64,000 nucleotides of DNA from Siderastrea radians (Eukaryota; Cnidaria; Anthozoa; Scleractinia; Rhizangiidae): NCBI GenBank assembly GCA_964017195.1, contig CAXHKT010000153.1:5001-69000 (forward strand), given 5' to 3'. Numbering within the stretch: the stretch's first letter is position 1; each line of letters begins with the position of its first letter. The translations under genes were made by a program, and so were the position numbers. The notes under the pieces are model-generated. The model saw only the letters and a program-made list of their open reading frames with translations. It had not been told where the DNA came from and did not search any database. This document shows positions 1 to 10,384 of this stretch, piece by piece.

Positions 1-406
1 GGTGCCAACAGCTTTTTTTACCTTTTTAAGTCACTTCTACCATAAGAAGCAGAGTGGTTTTTATCGATGAACTTATATCCAGACTCAGGTTGGGACTAAG
101 ATTGAAACTCAGGTTCATACTCAGATTTACCCTCAGCTTCAATTTCAGCCAATCAGGAGCATGAACGACAACATTTCACTGTGAAAAAATATCGTTCGTC
201 CAATCAGCAATGCTAACGACGAAATTTCACTGGTGATGAATGAACGTACTGAAGGAAACGTCACCCGAAAGTCATTGCACACAAAAAATGCGCACTTTTT
301 AAAATCGCCGAGGAAAGGTTTGCTTCTGTTTGCTCAGTTGAAGAATTCATTTTAGAACAAGAAAACAAAAACGCCGCCCAAAAAACTGAACGAGATGTAA
401 GATTAC
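1..406. other. AT-rich sequence, no supported gene
   Basis: I see no coding frame with convincing splice sites, no RNA gene and no clear repeat here. It lies downstream (3') of the last well supported exon of gene 1 and may hold its 3' end. A possible 45-bp phase-0 exon lies just to the right at 407-451 on the minus strand (donor TTG|GTAATC, acceptor after GAACAG), but its acceptor has a poor pyrimidine tract. No AATAAA-type signal on the minus strand was found in 1-800. Confidence 0.4.
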
Positions 407-659
407 CAAATTGGTGTCTGCGAGAGATGTCCAAGCGCCAGGTGAGGAGTTCTGTTCACCTTTCAAGGGCGCCCCCCAGAACAAGATCACAAACGGGACA
501 CTGGACACTACACCAAAAGGTGCTAGCATGAAAAACAACTGATTGTCTAGTTCCTGTTTACAAATGGAAGAATCAACCGAAATGTTCGCCAACGGCATTC
601 ATTGTTCCCCAGTTCTTCCATAGGAATTAAGTAGCATTGTCAAAGCTTGTTCAGTTTCT

Positions 660-950
660 CGTTCGAATAATTTTTAAATCGCCGGCTAAGAGAGGAGTTA
701 TGGGAGTTGGTTTTCTTGATCTCCCCAAAGGTTTGATGCTGTGACATTTTATCGTTTGACCTCTGTTGCAAGCTAAGCAAGCCCTTTTTCCAAAGTAAAT
801 AGAGCTTACCGCAACAATGACTGGTCCAAAAGAATTGCTCTCCGTTGTGTATCCTTCCACGTCGACCTGCCAATGAAAGAGCCACATTTCAGCGACACCT
901 TGCAAACAGAGCTGACTCACGCCGAGAAAACATACGCAATAAACAGCTTT
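660..950. repeat. Diverged duplicate segment, copy 1 (carries the 810-866 exon)
   Basis: This segment shares many blocks with 1790-2080: the stretch around ttcttgatct, the atcgtttgacc block, the exon itself, tgccaatga, gagccacatttcagcgaca, and ttgcaaac followed by acatacgcaa. The offset is about 1.14 kb. Both copies carry a small phase-0 exon of gene 1 at the same relative position, so the duplication carried an exon with its flanking intron. Confidence 0.7.
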
Positions 951-2948
951 CCGCTTTCATTGCCTTTGTGACAATGTCATCAGTTCATTCGATACTTCTA
1001 GCTCACAATAAGCCGAAACAATGGCGTCTTTTGTGCCTAAGTAGTTTTACAAACAAACAAAAGAACCCAAAAAACCTACCGATGGGTCCTGCACTTCTTT
1101 CAACTGAATTTTTTTCTACAAACAAGACAGTAACGTGCCATTAGGACAGACATAAGTTCAAAAGCAAGAGGTAACACAAGAATTTCAAGTTACGAATTTC
1201 GAGTAAAAAACGCTTAGACGACCAACGCTCAGATGATGGGGTTTTCGGCGAAAACAAAAAAGGTCAATGAGATTTCAATCTTAACAGTAACTTAAGCGGT
1301 CAATCGAGTAACCAGCGCCTTCTGAGAAGGTGCCTGCTTTAGGTTTTAACTGAACACTCACTGGGAAAAAACCAGAAGAGTGGCCTTGACCGGAAGATTT
1401 GTGTTTTGTGCGCCCTTCTTGGATATTTCGGGTCTGAATTTCAAAAATTCAACAACGGAAAAATACCGGGTTTGTGACTTATGTAATGGCGCCATTTGAG
1501 CCAAAATATAAAGGAAGAAGCTATGACAGGAATCAATGAAATAACACGACGATTGCTCAGTAAAAAAATCAAACAAACAAACAAACAAAACTGATTGCAG
1601 AAACTTACCAAATTGTCAAGCAAAGATAAGCGACTCTGGGACACCCGATGGTCTGACTTCTGAAAAACAGACAAATTAAGAAAACGCAGCAAGTTCTAGA
1701 CGTATTGTTCTCTCGTTCTTACTAAAGGGATAAAGTATATCATTGACGAAGCTCGTTAGCCTAGTAGTCGGGTAAGAAAGGATTTAATTATTGTATGATC
1801 TTTTCTTGATCTCTCTTAAGCTCTTGACTGTGTGCATTTTTAAATCGTTTGACCAGTCTGCAAGGAACGCGTGACTCCAAAGATTAACCCAGTCGAGGCC
1901 TGAGTGCGCTATACTAAGCGACTGTAGCTTTTTGTTCAAAAGTATACAAAAGCTCACCTCGCCACAAGAATTGCTTTCCCCTGTGCATCCCTCCGTGCCG
2001 ATCTGCCAATGATATTAGAGCCACATTTCAGCGACATTTTGCAAACTAGAGTTCTCAAGAAGGGAACATACGCAACGAGTTCAGTTAATCGCTCAGGCGA
2101 TTAACTGTTTCAGGCAAGTCGACGCAAACTAAAAACCGATTGAAAGGAAACTCGATTCAACTTACAGAAACTGGATCGGCTTGTAAAGCCTTCCCTGGAA
2201 CGCCCTCAGTTGTCTGTTCACTCGGCTTCACTTGGTCGGTTATGGCTTCACTGGGGTTTACGATCAATGGTGGTGACTGAAAAGGGAGAACGAAACAAAC
2301 ATTACACAATTCGCCAGCAAATGACGGATAACTGTCTTTCGTGAGCTATCATTTTGGTAGGTTGGGCTGTTTTTCCCCAAAGCCCCGCCTCTCTCGGCAA
2401 GTCGTGGTTTGAAAAGAAAAAAATAGCTAGAGCACCTCAATAATAAGGGCTTACCGATCTCGAAATCGAACTTTGTTGGAATTTCTTTTCACCATCCATC
2501 TTGTGTTCTAAGAAAAAAAAGGACCCGGGTTCAACTTTGGGTGTGACGTTGCACGGACTGATTCAAGGCGAAATTGACTTAGCTAGGAACTACATTCAAG
2601 CCTTTGAGGCCTCCAGAAACTTGTAACCCAATGACCCCAAGTATACGGCCTGTTCTGTAGAAGTCAAGCAAAAAAATTAGACCCCTCTGAAAACATGGAC
2701 AGGGCGCAAGGCAATTCATAGTGGACAACCCAACCTTCAATTTCCCCGGCCACGGCTGCCTTATTCAAAGACGCTGCCAGACACATGGTGTGTTTCTCGA
2801 AGCGGTCGCCATTGCGGAAAGCTTATCTTGCGAATCCTTTTAGAACTCTTGAACGGTGCCCGCATTCGTTACCAAGTGTGGTCTGCTCTGCAGTCAGTAC
2901 TCACTCATGTTCAACCGAGATAAATCAAAGCCTTTGGAGAGATTGTCA
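810..2948 (-). CDS. Gene 1: multi-exon host gene of unknown function, partial
   Basis: Eight exons can be chained on the minus strand by GT-AG sites and matching phase: 2905-2948, 2455-2507, 2166-2276, 1958-2002, 1609-1659, 1362-1433, 1080-1115 and 810-866. Introns are 163-397 bp. Donors are good (GTAAGT, GTAAGC, GTGAGT, GTGAGC, with one GTAGGT), and acceptors have clear pyrimidine tracts, such as ttttttttcttag at 2508. The first exon reads DNLSKGFDLSRLNM and ends in phase 1. The second then reads KHKMDGEKKF and ends in phase 0. The remaining six exons are all multiples of three, phase 0, and open. An ATG in strong context lies at 2497-2499, but the open upstream exon suggests it is internal. 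The peptide is hydrophilic and rich in S, T, E, K and G, with no transmembrane segment and no domain I recognise. The 5' end lies beyond 2948, where a LINE has inserted. The 3' end is unresolved: a strong acceptor near 681 would give only three more codons before a stop. Exon boundaries are inferred, not tested. Confidence 0.6.
1790..2080. repeat. Diverged duplicate segment, copy 2 (carries the 1958-2002 exon)
   Basis: Partner of 660-950. The exon peptide here contains GTEGCTGESNSCG. The other copy contains DVEGYTTESNSFG, so the two are recognisably paralogous in protein as well as in flanking intron sequence. Confidence 0.7.
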
Positions 2949-3249
2949 CTGATAAGTGGGAAATGAAACGTAATATCTTATCGTAAATAGGCTACTCGAG
3001 GTAAACAGCCGCCATAACAAAACAGACCCCCTTCCCATTGTTCAAATGAATTGCAAAGCAGAAGCCATAGTTTCTTGGTTTGAATGGTCTCCACCCGGCC
3101 ACCTCGAATAGCTTAGCCAAATAGCATCCTTGGTTCCTTTTTTTCTCAACTTCTGATTTTGTCCAGGTAGCGAAAATCTATCCATGCTGCTAGCAAGAGC
3201 ACATTAAAAGTACCAAAATGGCCAAGTTTGAGAGACTCCAGTCTTCAGC
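2949..3249. other. Intronic or intergenic sequence between gene 1 and a LINE
   Basis: There is a good acceptor for the 2905-2948 exon (cttatcag on the minus strand at 2949-2956). Otherwise no gene or repeat is supported. Confidence 0.35.
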
Positions 3250-4840
3250 TGGATACTATTTAATTGGAGACGAAACTGATATCGCAAAAAGTCGTTAAGT
3301 TTTGGTGGAAACTCTTTATGCTTACATATCCAAATATAAAGTTTGTAGTTTGATCTATCTGGGTTTAAGCCCAACGCCGTGCCAAGTTCTAAGAGCGTTT
3401 CTTTCTCAACTATTTTGCATGACTGCAGCCATAAGGAAAGACTGATCCAGAAGGGCTGAATTTTTCTAGCATTCCCAAAGCAGATGTACTTGTGTTTCTG
3501 ACTGTTTCTTTGACAGACGGTACATTTCTCGCTATTAACGAGTCCAATTTTTTTCAGAAGGTTGTCAGTCGATAGTCCTCTGTGTAAAAATTTAAAATTG
3601 AAGCCTATAAGTTTTGTGCTCTTTGTACATTAAAAGGATAATTGGTTCGCGGTTTTCCACTTGATCGTAATGTTAATATCCTCCAGCCAATTTTCTTGGC
3701 TTGGAATGGGTAGTTCCAATTTTTTTTATACTAGTTTCTTATCTACAGGTCTGCTTGGTTTTGAATTTTCTAAAAAGTTTGATAAGAAACCTTCATACTT
3801 TAGTGGAGGCCTTTCATTTTGGCGAATATGCCTTTTCAAGAGTTTGATTGCAGATATAAGTCCATGAAAAGCTAAAGGCCGGACTTTCAGGTTATATTTG
3901 TTTTAAAAGGCAGGGAGTGAAAGAAAATTGCCAGAGCCGTCCATTAATTAAATGTTTAACTTTTGTTACTCCCTTAACGTGCCAGTCTTTATAGAAAACT
4001 GGTTTGTTTTTTATTCCTATCAGGGAGTTATACCATGGAGGCGATGAAAGAAAGTGGTCCTCTGACACTACCGTTTGTTCGAAAATCACTTCTGACCAGA
4101 TTTCAAGAATTTCTTTGACGAAAGGATCTGATCGCTTGAGTATGCAGGTGACTTTTGTTTGTTAAAATTTCCAGTTTAAGTGACTACGCCTCCATATTTC
4201 CTAGGTTCAAGGTCAAAAAAGCTTTTCCATCCTCCCTGGTTTTCTGTGTCTAGGCACTTTTTAATCCAAATAGCTTTTAACGATCTATTAAAAGAATCTA
4301 TATCAATCCTTTTAAGTCCTCCTACAGGGTAATCGTTTATCATTATATTTCGTTTTATCTTTGCCTCCTTTGTCGTTCCACAAAAAACTGTAAAACATCC
4401 CATTTATCTCTTTGATTACCTTGTTATTTGTTTGTAAAGGTGAAAAAATATATGTCAATTGTCATGCTACGGGGCTTTTTAAGACCCTGATTTTCCCTAA
4501 CAAACCAAGTCTCAGGCAGCTTCCAACAGCCTAAGATTGCCTTTCTCTTTTTCAACTTGTCGTTGTAGTTTAAGGACACCGGTCAAATCGGGGTCTGCTG
4601 AGAGCCACACTCCTAAGGCTTTGATTTTTTCCCAGACCATTTAAGGTTCTTTTCAGGACGAAGTTTAAGATCGCTTTCATCATTGGCACCTGTCCACAGG
4701 GCTTCTGTTTTGCTATTGTTAAGTTGTAGGCCGGATATATTACCGAAAAGTTCTATCATCTTCGAGGCTTCTATGAATGAGTTTTCAGAACCGTCTAAGA
4801 TAAGAGTCGTGTCATCTGTGTATTGAATTCAGTTTAAAGT
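3250..4840 (-). mobile_element. Tx1/L1-like LINE, 5'-truncated 3' half of ORF2, decayed
   Basis: Read right to left on the minus strand, the sequence starts at about 4835 with the reverse-transcriptase catalytic motif as QYTDDTTLILDGSE. It continues with LFGNISGLQLNNSKTEALW, the conserved block after the YxDD box in L1/Tx1 elements. Then come NIMINDYPVGGLKRIDIDSF near 4340, the PPWYNSLIGI block near 4040, and a zinc-binding RT C-terminal segment (CTVCQRNSQ ... PFW) near 3440-3530. Several frameshifts and stops separate these pieces, so no functional ORF remains. The element is cut off just 5' of the YTDD box, as expected of incomplete target-primed reverse transcription. The 3' boundary near 3250 is approximate. 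It sits upstream of the first visible exon of gene 1, possibly in its intron. Confidence 0.85.
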
Positions 4841-5604
4841 CTAAATTTTGGAAATGAAAAGACGAAATGGCGGAATGTAAGACGGATTCCGCGCTCTTTT
4901 AAGGAAAAATCTCAGGTTACTCTCCAACAACCAAAAAGCCAGAAAATGCTCTACAAAACAAAAGGACAAAAAGACAAAAGATATAAAATTTCCTCTTTTA
5001 AAAAATGTATAAAGCAAAAATTTCATTCACAGCAGGGCAGTAACGATAGTGGTAAATAATTCTGCAACGATCAATTTTTCTTTTCGCCCTTTGCTGCTTC
5101 TATTATTGTCATCATTCAATTGATTTGTAAAACAAGCATTCAACATAACGTCAACTAATGGCCGTTTGAGGGGGTCTACTATTTCAAGCATTTTGGCTGC
5201 ATTTCTGTAGACTCCTCGTCATTTTTGATTTTGAAAGCTTGTCACTGAGATTATTTATAATATATTATTGTATTAAAAGTGATGGAAGCAATAAAGCTGA
5301 AATAAGGCTATTGAAACAGCCGGGTAGATGCCTGAATCCCTCAGTGAAGATTATGCAATTTCTGTACGGACTATTAAATGACATTTTAAAAAACTCTATG
5401 ACAGTTTTCCTTTAAAATTATTCCATGAAATAAGTGAAAAATATTTTCTCTTCAAAGATCTAGATAGAGATTATTCAAACATCCTCTTGCTCTTTAACAG
5501 CCGGCATTGATCCTGTTATCTGTAGATCAATTGCTGCACTTGTCTATGAATGTATGAACTGTAGACCAGTCGGTAATGAATGCAACGTTTTTCTTCTCTC
5601 TCTT
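4841..5604. other. AT-rich non-coding stretch
   Basis: No supported exon, RNA or repeat. Short ORFs here lack start context, splice sites and recognisable motifs. Confidence 0.4.
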
Positions 5605-5844
5605 TCATTGTAAACAGCTCACTGTTTCCATCAACCTAAGGAGAACGAGCCCAAAGTGTCGATTGTTTTGTTGTTTTAATACCGCAATAAGGTTGTCGTT
5701 CTTGTAGAGAGTGCGCTGGATTTTCAATTCATTTTGATTTAAGGACGAATTCCCACAGTTTATTCCCAGCTTGGCCTGGGTTTCAGTGGTTTCTGCTGCA
5801 AGCAAAAGGGCCATTCCACCATTGCGGACATTATGTTCAGACAA
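5605..5844 (-). CDS. Possible coding exon, unknown product
   Basis: A 79-codon open frame on the minus strand has protein-like composition (for example AETTETQAKLGINCGNSS). A very good acceptor (ccttttgcttgcag) lies on the minus strand just above 5795, so the true exon may be about 5605-5795. A possible donor (ACA|GTGAGC) lies close to its 3' end. The phase does not join directly to the first visible exon of gene 1 at 2905-2948, so a link would need further exons. It could be an exon of the same gene beyond the LINE insertion, a different gene, or chance. No family is recognised. Confidence 0.22.
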   Translation of the reverse strand: MSEHNVRNGGMALLLAAETTETQAKLGINCGNSSLNQNELKIQRTLYKNDNLIAVLKQQNNRHFGLVLLRLMETVSCLQ

Positions 5845-5845
5845 C

Positions 5846-7078
5846 CTTTTTCAACTTAGGACGTCTGCTGTGCACAAGACATGCACAGTTTTGCTATTTC
5901 CTTTTAAACACAATGTACTTTAGAGACTTTTCTCTTATTTGGTAGAAACATATTTTAAGTTTTCGTTCTTGGCTACCTGCAATTGATTGAAAGATCTGTT
6001 ACCGACATTACAACTAAAACAACCACCAATTTAGGTTCTGACTTTTAAAGGTAATTTCCTGTGATTTGTGATATGTTTTCCGGAGAAAGGTGTTTTATGA
6101 TGATTGGCAGTTAGTCAAAGTCTCTAAATAAGGAAGTTAATTTTCACGAAGTTTATTCTGCTTTGTAAAATGTGTGAAATTGAAGTGTTACAGACATTAC
6201 ACAAAACGTTACGGACATAACCTGCTGCAAAATTGACTATCAAAATAACGTGTTAAAAAGTATCTTGTACATCTATTTTGCTTTATTTGTACCAGACTTT
6301 TTCGAACAACTCGGTACCGTGAAGGCAACACCACATTTTGCACTAAAATACAGTTCATTTTGTTTGGTTTTGCAGTGGGTATGGTTTCCAATATTGTAGA
6401 AGCACTGTTATTGAATCATAACCAAGTTCATTAGCTTTTCAAATACCTGGTGTCCTTGAGCTTCTTTAAAATAGCTTTTGGTGTTTCTTATACCACAGGA
6501 GGGAGCGCAGCACATCAAACTCTTCTAAAACTAACAGGTAATAAATCAACAAACAGACATTGACAATCGACGAGTAAATTTGCAAATCAACAGTGGGTCT
6601 CCAAATTGACTCCGTCTCAAACATTTTTCCTTTGAACACTGGAAATCAACATCGATCTTCATTAATAATAATCATTATCTTCATCAGTAATAATCATTAA
6701 CTGCTCGATTACCAAAACATACGTACCAGTCAGACACAGTGACGAAGGATCCATATGTCCCTTGTACGCATTATTTACAGCAGCTCAGCAGGGCTCACAC
6801 AAGCATTGTCCCACGCTGGGGTATTGCCAAATACCCTGAAGTCCCCATCTCCCCCCCCCCCGACACACGGACAGTAGTTTTGTTTTGATACACAAAGAAG
6901 TCATTCCCTTTGTAAGATTTTTGAAAACATTCACTTTGGCCATTTATTCCATGGTAAGGCCAATTAATTGTGATTGACTAGCAACATGTCACCAAAGCGG
7001 GAAGTGGATTTTTGCTTAAATTCTGTTCTCACTCCCACACCTGTCTGCACAGCAGACGTTTATTATAAAATTATTTGA
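5846..7078. other. AT-rich non-coding stretch
   Basis: No supported gene. Only minor features stand out: short tandem variants of gttacNgacattac near 5998-6215, repeated aataatcatta around 6665-6705, and a C homopolymer at about 6850-6861. Confidence 0.4.
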
Positions 7079-7079
7079 C

Positions 7080-7850
7080 AGTTGTCTAAGCCTTGGCTCT
7101 CTGAAGAGATCTTGGCTAAAATGAAGCCTATAGAGATGAACTGCATTTCCAATTACTGAAAAGTAAACAACTAAAACTTCGATAATTATCTTTGTATAAG
7201 ATATGAAAGAAAGTAAATCAATATATTTTAACCTATATTTCTCCTCAAATTATAAGCATAATGTGGCTCAAGACTTGACTCTTGTTATAGGCCAGGTTCT
7301 GTCCTTTCTAACTTTAGCAACATATTTCAAAAAGTTACATGTTTCATCGCCTCTATAATTATTTGCAAGGATCTAAAATACTTTATCCACTTCAGTTTGA
7401 TTTCAGGGAATAATGCTCGACTACCCATGCTCTTATCTCTATCACCAAATCTATTTCCCAGCCCATTGATAATAACGAATTTGGTTATGGTATATTTATT
7501 GATTTTAAAAAAAGCCTTTGATACTCTTAATCATGAAATTTAGTAGTTAAGCTTAACCATTATGGAACAAGAGGCATTATGCATGAATGGCTTAAACCAT
7601 ATTTGTCCCAAAGAGAGCAAGTTGTAAGTGTAAATGGGCATAACTCAGTTTACCTGTCGGTGACTTGAGGTGTTCCACAAGGATCCATTCTAGGACCCCT
7701 GTTATTCTTATCACATGTAAATTATTTGCCTACTACTTCTAGCTTGCTAACATGTCATTTATTTGGTGCAAATACCTTATTAACCTTGAAACAGCCCCAA
7801 ATCAGGAACTTAAATCTCATGTCATATTATACTATGTACTGTAGTTTTGG
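7080..7850 (+). mobile_element. CR1/jockey-like LINE reverse transcriptase fragment, decayed
   Basis: The plus strand carries the standard order of a non-LTR reverse transcriptase: KPWLSEEILAKMK in the endonuclease-RT linker near 7090-7125, RLYNYLQGSKILYPLQF near 7348, STTHALISITKSI near 7418, GYGIFIDFKKAFDTLNHEI near 7486-7540, GTRGIMHEWLKPYLSQREQ near 7566, GVPQGSILGPLLFL near 7670-7710, and a mutated FADD box read as LFGANTLL near 7762. The decay is direct to see: in-frame stops after QFDFRE and before GVPQG, an extra A in the A-run before GCCTTTGAT, and a missing base after NHEI. Sequence after about 7850 no longer matches. Confidence 0.85.
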
Positions 7851-7881
7851 AAATTTATTAGGCAATACCTCCTAGGGACTG

Positions 7882-8337
7882 TTCATTTTTTTTTTGAGGT
7901 GGGAGGGGCTGGTGGGATTTGAGGTGGGAGCCATAAGTTTAATGGTGACAGCATCTGTAATAATGCAAACATCAATGCCGGAAGGCCAAAAATAGCGTTC
8001 CTAAGGTTTTGAAAATTCACATTTTCCCGGGGGAGAATGCCCCCGGATCCCCGTACTATATTATACATCCAACAGCAACAATCTACTGAATTTTCAAAAT
8101 TTTCCTTCATTTACTCCTGCAAGACTTGAGTGTTAAAATTGACTGTTTAATTTAAGCTTGATAAATGTTTATCACGCGTTGTCTTTTTTTGGAGGGGAGG
8201 TCAACTCAGATATTTAGGACTACAATGGGGGGGGCCAAGTAAAAAATTTCTAAAGTAGAGGGGGGTCACTATATTTTACAGGTACTATCAAATCCCACCA
8301 GCCCCCCTCCCCCCACCCCATTTTTGTAAAAAATGAT
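7882..8337. mobile_element. Probable MITE-like element with terminal inverted repeats
   Basis: The left end (7882-7922) reads ttcatttttttttt, then gaggtgggaggggctggtgg and gatttga. The right end (8288-8337) is its near-perfect reverse complement, with tcaaatcccaccagccccc followed by ccccacccc and a T-run/A-run ending aaatga. The arms are about 40-50 bp and enclose about 365 bp of AT-rich sequence without a coding frame, including a local inverted pair cccggggg/cccccgg near 8026-8046. Length and structure fit a non-autonomous DNA transposon. Target-site duplications are not clear, so the superfamily is left open. Confidence 0.6.
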
Positions 8338-8766
8338 GCGAATAAAGTTGTTTAAGTTGTTGCTTTTATGTAAGGTTTAGGGCTGCTATTTTTCGCTGCC
8401 TATAGTAATTCACTTGATTACTTGAATTACACTATTTCGGTCCCCAAATAGGTTCTCATTTTTAATGTTTCTTTACTTTATTTTTCAATAACAGGACTAT
8501 ATGCCAAAAAGAATCGAGGAGGGACAGTTTGCTTGGCTTATGAAAGCCAGAGAATTAAGCTGGTCTCAGCTTATGACTTTTAAATGTCAATATTTCATCG
8601 ATTTTAGAACATTTTTCCTTCTTCACATTTCATGTATTATGAATCAACAATAAAAAAACCAGAGGCCACCTAAATGAAAGGCAGTGGTTTATTTGTTTCC
8701 TCGAATCGGACCTTCTTTTCTTTTACTACCTGGTATACCTTTCACATGAAGTCATTGCATCGATTA
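8338..8766. other. AT-rich non-coding stretch
   Basis: Nothing supported on either strand. Confidence 0.35.
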
Positions 8767-8960
8767 CAGGGTGTCCCAAAAGTTCGTTCCTCTTACTTCA
8801 TGCGCCAAAACTGTTGATCGAAACTTTATTTTTACATAAAAACGTCTAAAAGACGTTTACTACTCTATTGAGTACATGTATTCAGAAGTTCAATATCCGG
8901 CATACTCCCCTTTGTTTTTTATCACGTTCTGTAGCTGTTGTGGCATGGAGTGGGATGAGT
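8767..8960 (-). mobile_element. Mariner-like terminal fragment (solo end)
   Basis: A TA dinucleotide at 8765-8766 is followed by cagggtgtcccaaaagttcg, the style of terminus seen in mariner elements that insert at TA. Read inward on the minus strand, the sequence near 8900-8960 gives HSMPQQLQNVIKNKGEYAGY, which loosely resembles the C-terminal end of a mariner transposase. No matching opposite terminus was found nearby, so this would be a truncated relic. The terminus is convincing; the protein similarity is weak. Confidence 0.45.
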
Positions 8961-9394
8961 CATCTAGTACAATTTTTCAATACCGTACTTGCTGTCATGA
9001 CAAGTGAAAGACACTCAGAAGACAGAATAAAAACTAGTCAACAACGGACAGTAGCCACAGTGTACACGTTATGCTATGGCCTTAACCAAGTCTGTAATTG
9101 GCTAATGACTGAAAACGTGATTTTCCTCCACCAATCAAACTTAAACCAATATAATTTGGACAATTACACAAATGGGAAGGTCGCACTGTAGAAGGTCGGC
9201 AGGTAATCTGCTCAATCACTTGTCCAACAGTAACCACCAGAAGAAGCTACCCATTGTCAATGGTAGCTTGTCCTTCTAATTGATGACTTCACTTCCATCC
9301 ACACCAGACCCAAGCCTACAACAGACAATCTATGTCAGTCAAAATCAATGTGCACCATAATAATCAAGGTCTTTAAGGGCATCAAAGCTATTCC
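8961..9394. other. Non-coding stretch with one perfect hairpin
   Basis: No gene is supported. An inverted repeat at 9244-9269 has arms AAGCTACC and GGTAGCTT with 10 bases between, and the inner ATTG/CAAT also pair. Its role is unknown. Confidence 0.4.
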
Positions 9395-10378
9395 TGCTTA
9401 TAACCCTTTATTTCCTTCCTAAATATCATAATGGCAGGAGATCTTAGCAAGCTATGTTGAGCGTTTCTGAGAAGACCCCCTCAGGTCAACAATCTGATTT
9501 AAAATAGCAGATGGGTTTTATTAATAAAACTATCATTAACACGGGTTAACTATAACTACAGTATATACTCGACGTATTACACTTGATTTTGTATTATATT
9601 ATAATCTCTTGTTAATTTCTTAAAAGAATTATATGATTGCGATATTCTTAATTCCTTAGGTAACTCGTTCCAAATTTGTGCTCCCCTAATTTTTAAAGAA
9701 AATTTCCCGCAATTTGTGCTCCTATAATTAATATATATGTTTGATGCAGATCGAGTATTATGAAAATGCATTTCTTTGTTTAATGTAAAGCAATTAGTAA
9801 AATAATTCGGCAGGTTGTATGTTAGGCAATTGAAGTTGTAGGAGTAGTGGTCTAGATTCCTTATTATATTTTGCAAAGGTCATGATTCTAACAATTTTTT
9901 TCTGAACCCTGAATAATGGTCTCAGCCTGGTTGGATAAGAACTAATGTCCAAAATGATATTGCAGTACGTCAAGTACGGATATACCATAGTGTAATAAAT
10001 TGTCTGGAATTAGTTTTGAGAGACAGATAATGTCTCACCTTAGCCATAATTCCTGTCATTTGTGATATTTTACTCACAACTTGGTCAATGTGATGTTTCC
10101 ACGAAAGCTCCTCATCTATGTATACACCGAGAAATTTTGTGTATTTTACTAGCTCAATTGGTTGTTCATTTATCTTGATTGAAACGGTCTGATTTAATTT
10201 CCTTTTTCTGGATTTGAAAATTATAAAATGTGTTTTCTTAATATTTAAGGTAAGTGTATTTGCACAAAGCCAACGTGCAATTTTCTTAAGTTCCTGGTTC
10301 ACAGTTTTGTTTAATGTATCAATATTTTTGTGGCTGTAAAACAAAATTGTGTCATCAGCAAAAACTGCCTGCTTGCCC
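9395..10378 (-). mobile_element. CR1/L2-like LINE, 3' end with RT C-terminus and 3' UTR, decayed
   Basis: Reading down from 10378 on the minus strand: FADDTILFYSHKN (the catalytic FADD box), then LTLNIKKTHFIIF, KYTKFLGVYIDEELSWKHHI and TGIMAKVRHYL, which are the normal post-catalytic blocks of CR1/L2 elements. A frameshift near 9985 moves to a frame reading MVYPYLTYCNIILD and RVQKKIVRIMTF. A second frameshift between about 9794 and 9876 leads to MHFHNTRSASNIYINY and KIRGAQIWNELPKELR, ending at a stop near 9577. The tail to about 9395 has paired agg/cct motifs and an AATAAAG-like signal. The 5' truncation directly after the FADD box abuts the zinc-finger pseudogene at 10385. Confidence 0.88.
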
Positions 10379-10384
10379 ACTAGC

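Noticed and set aside
347..598. 83-codon minus-strand ORF as a separate gene
   Set aside because: It starts at a non-ATG codon and has no domain. At most 407-451 could be an exon of gene 1, with a weak acceptor.
651..920. 90-codon minus-strand ORF as an intact gene
   Set aside because: Its central part is the 810-866 exon of gene 1 with good splice sites; the rest reads through flanking introns.
8868..9191. 107-codon plus-strand ORF
   Set aside because: It overlaps the mariner-like end in the opposite orientation and has no recognisable protein features.
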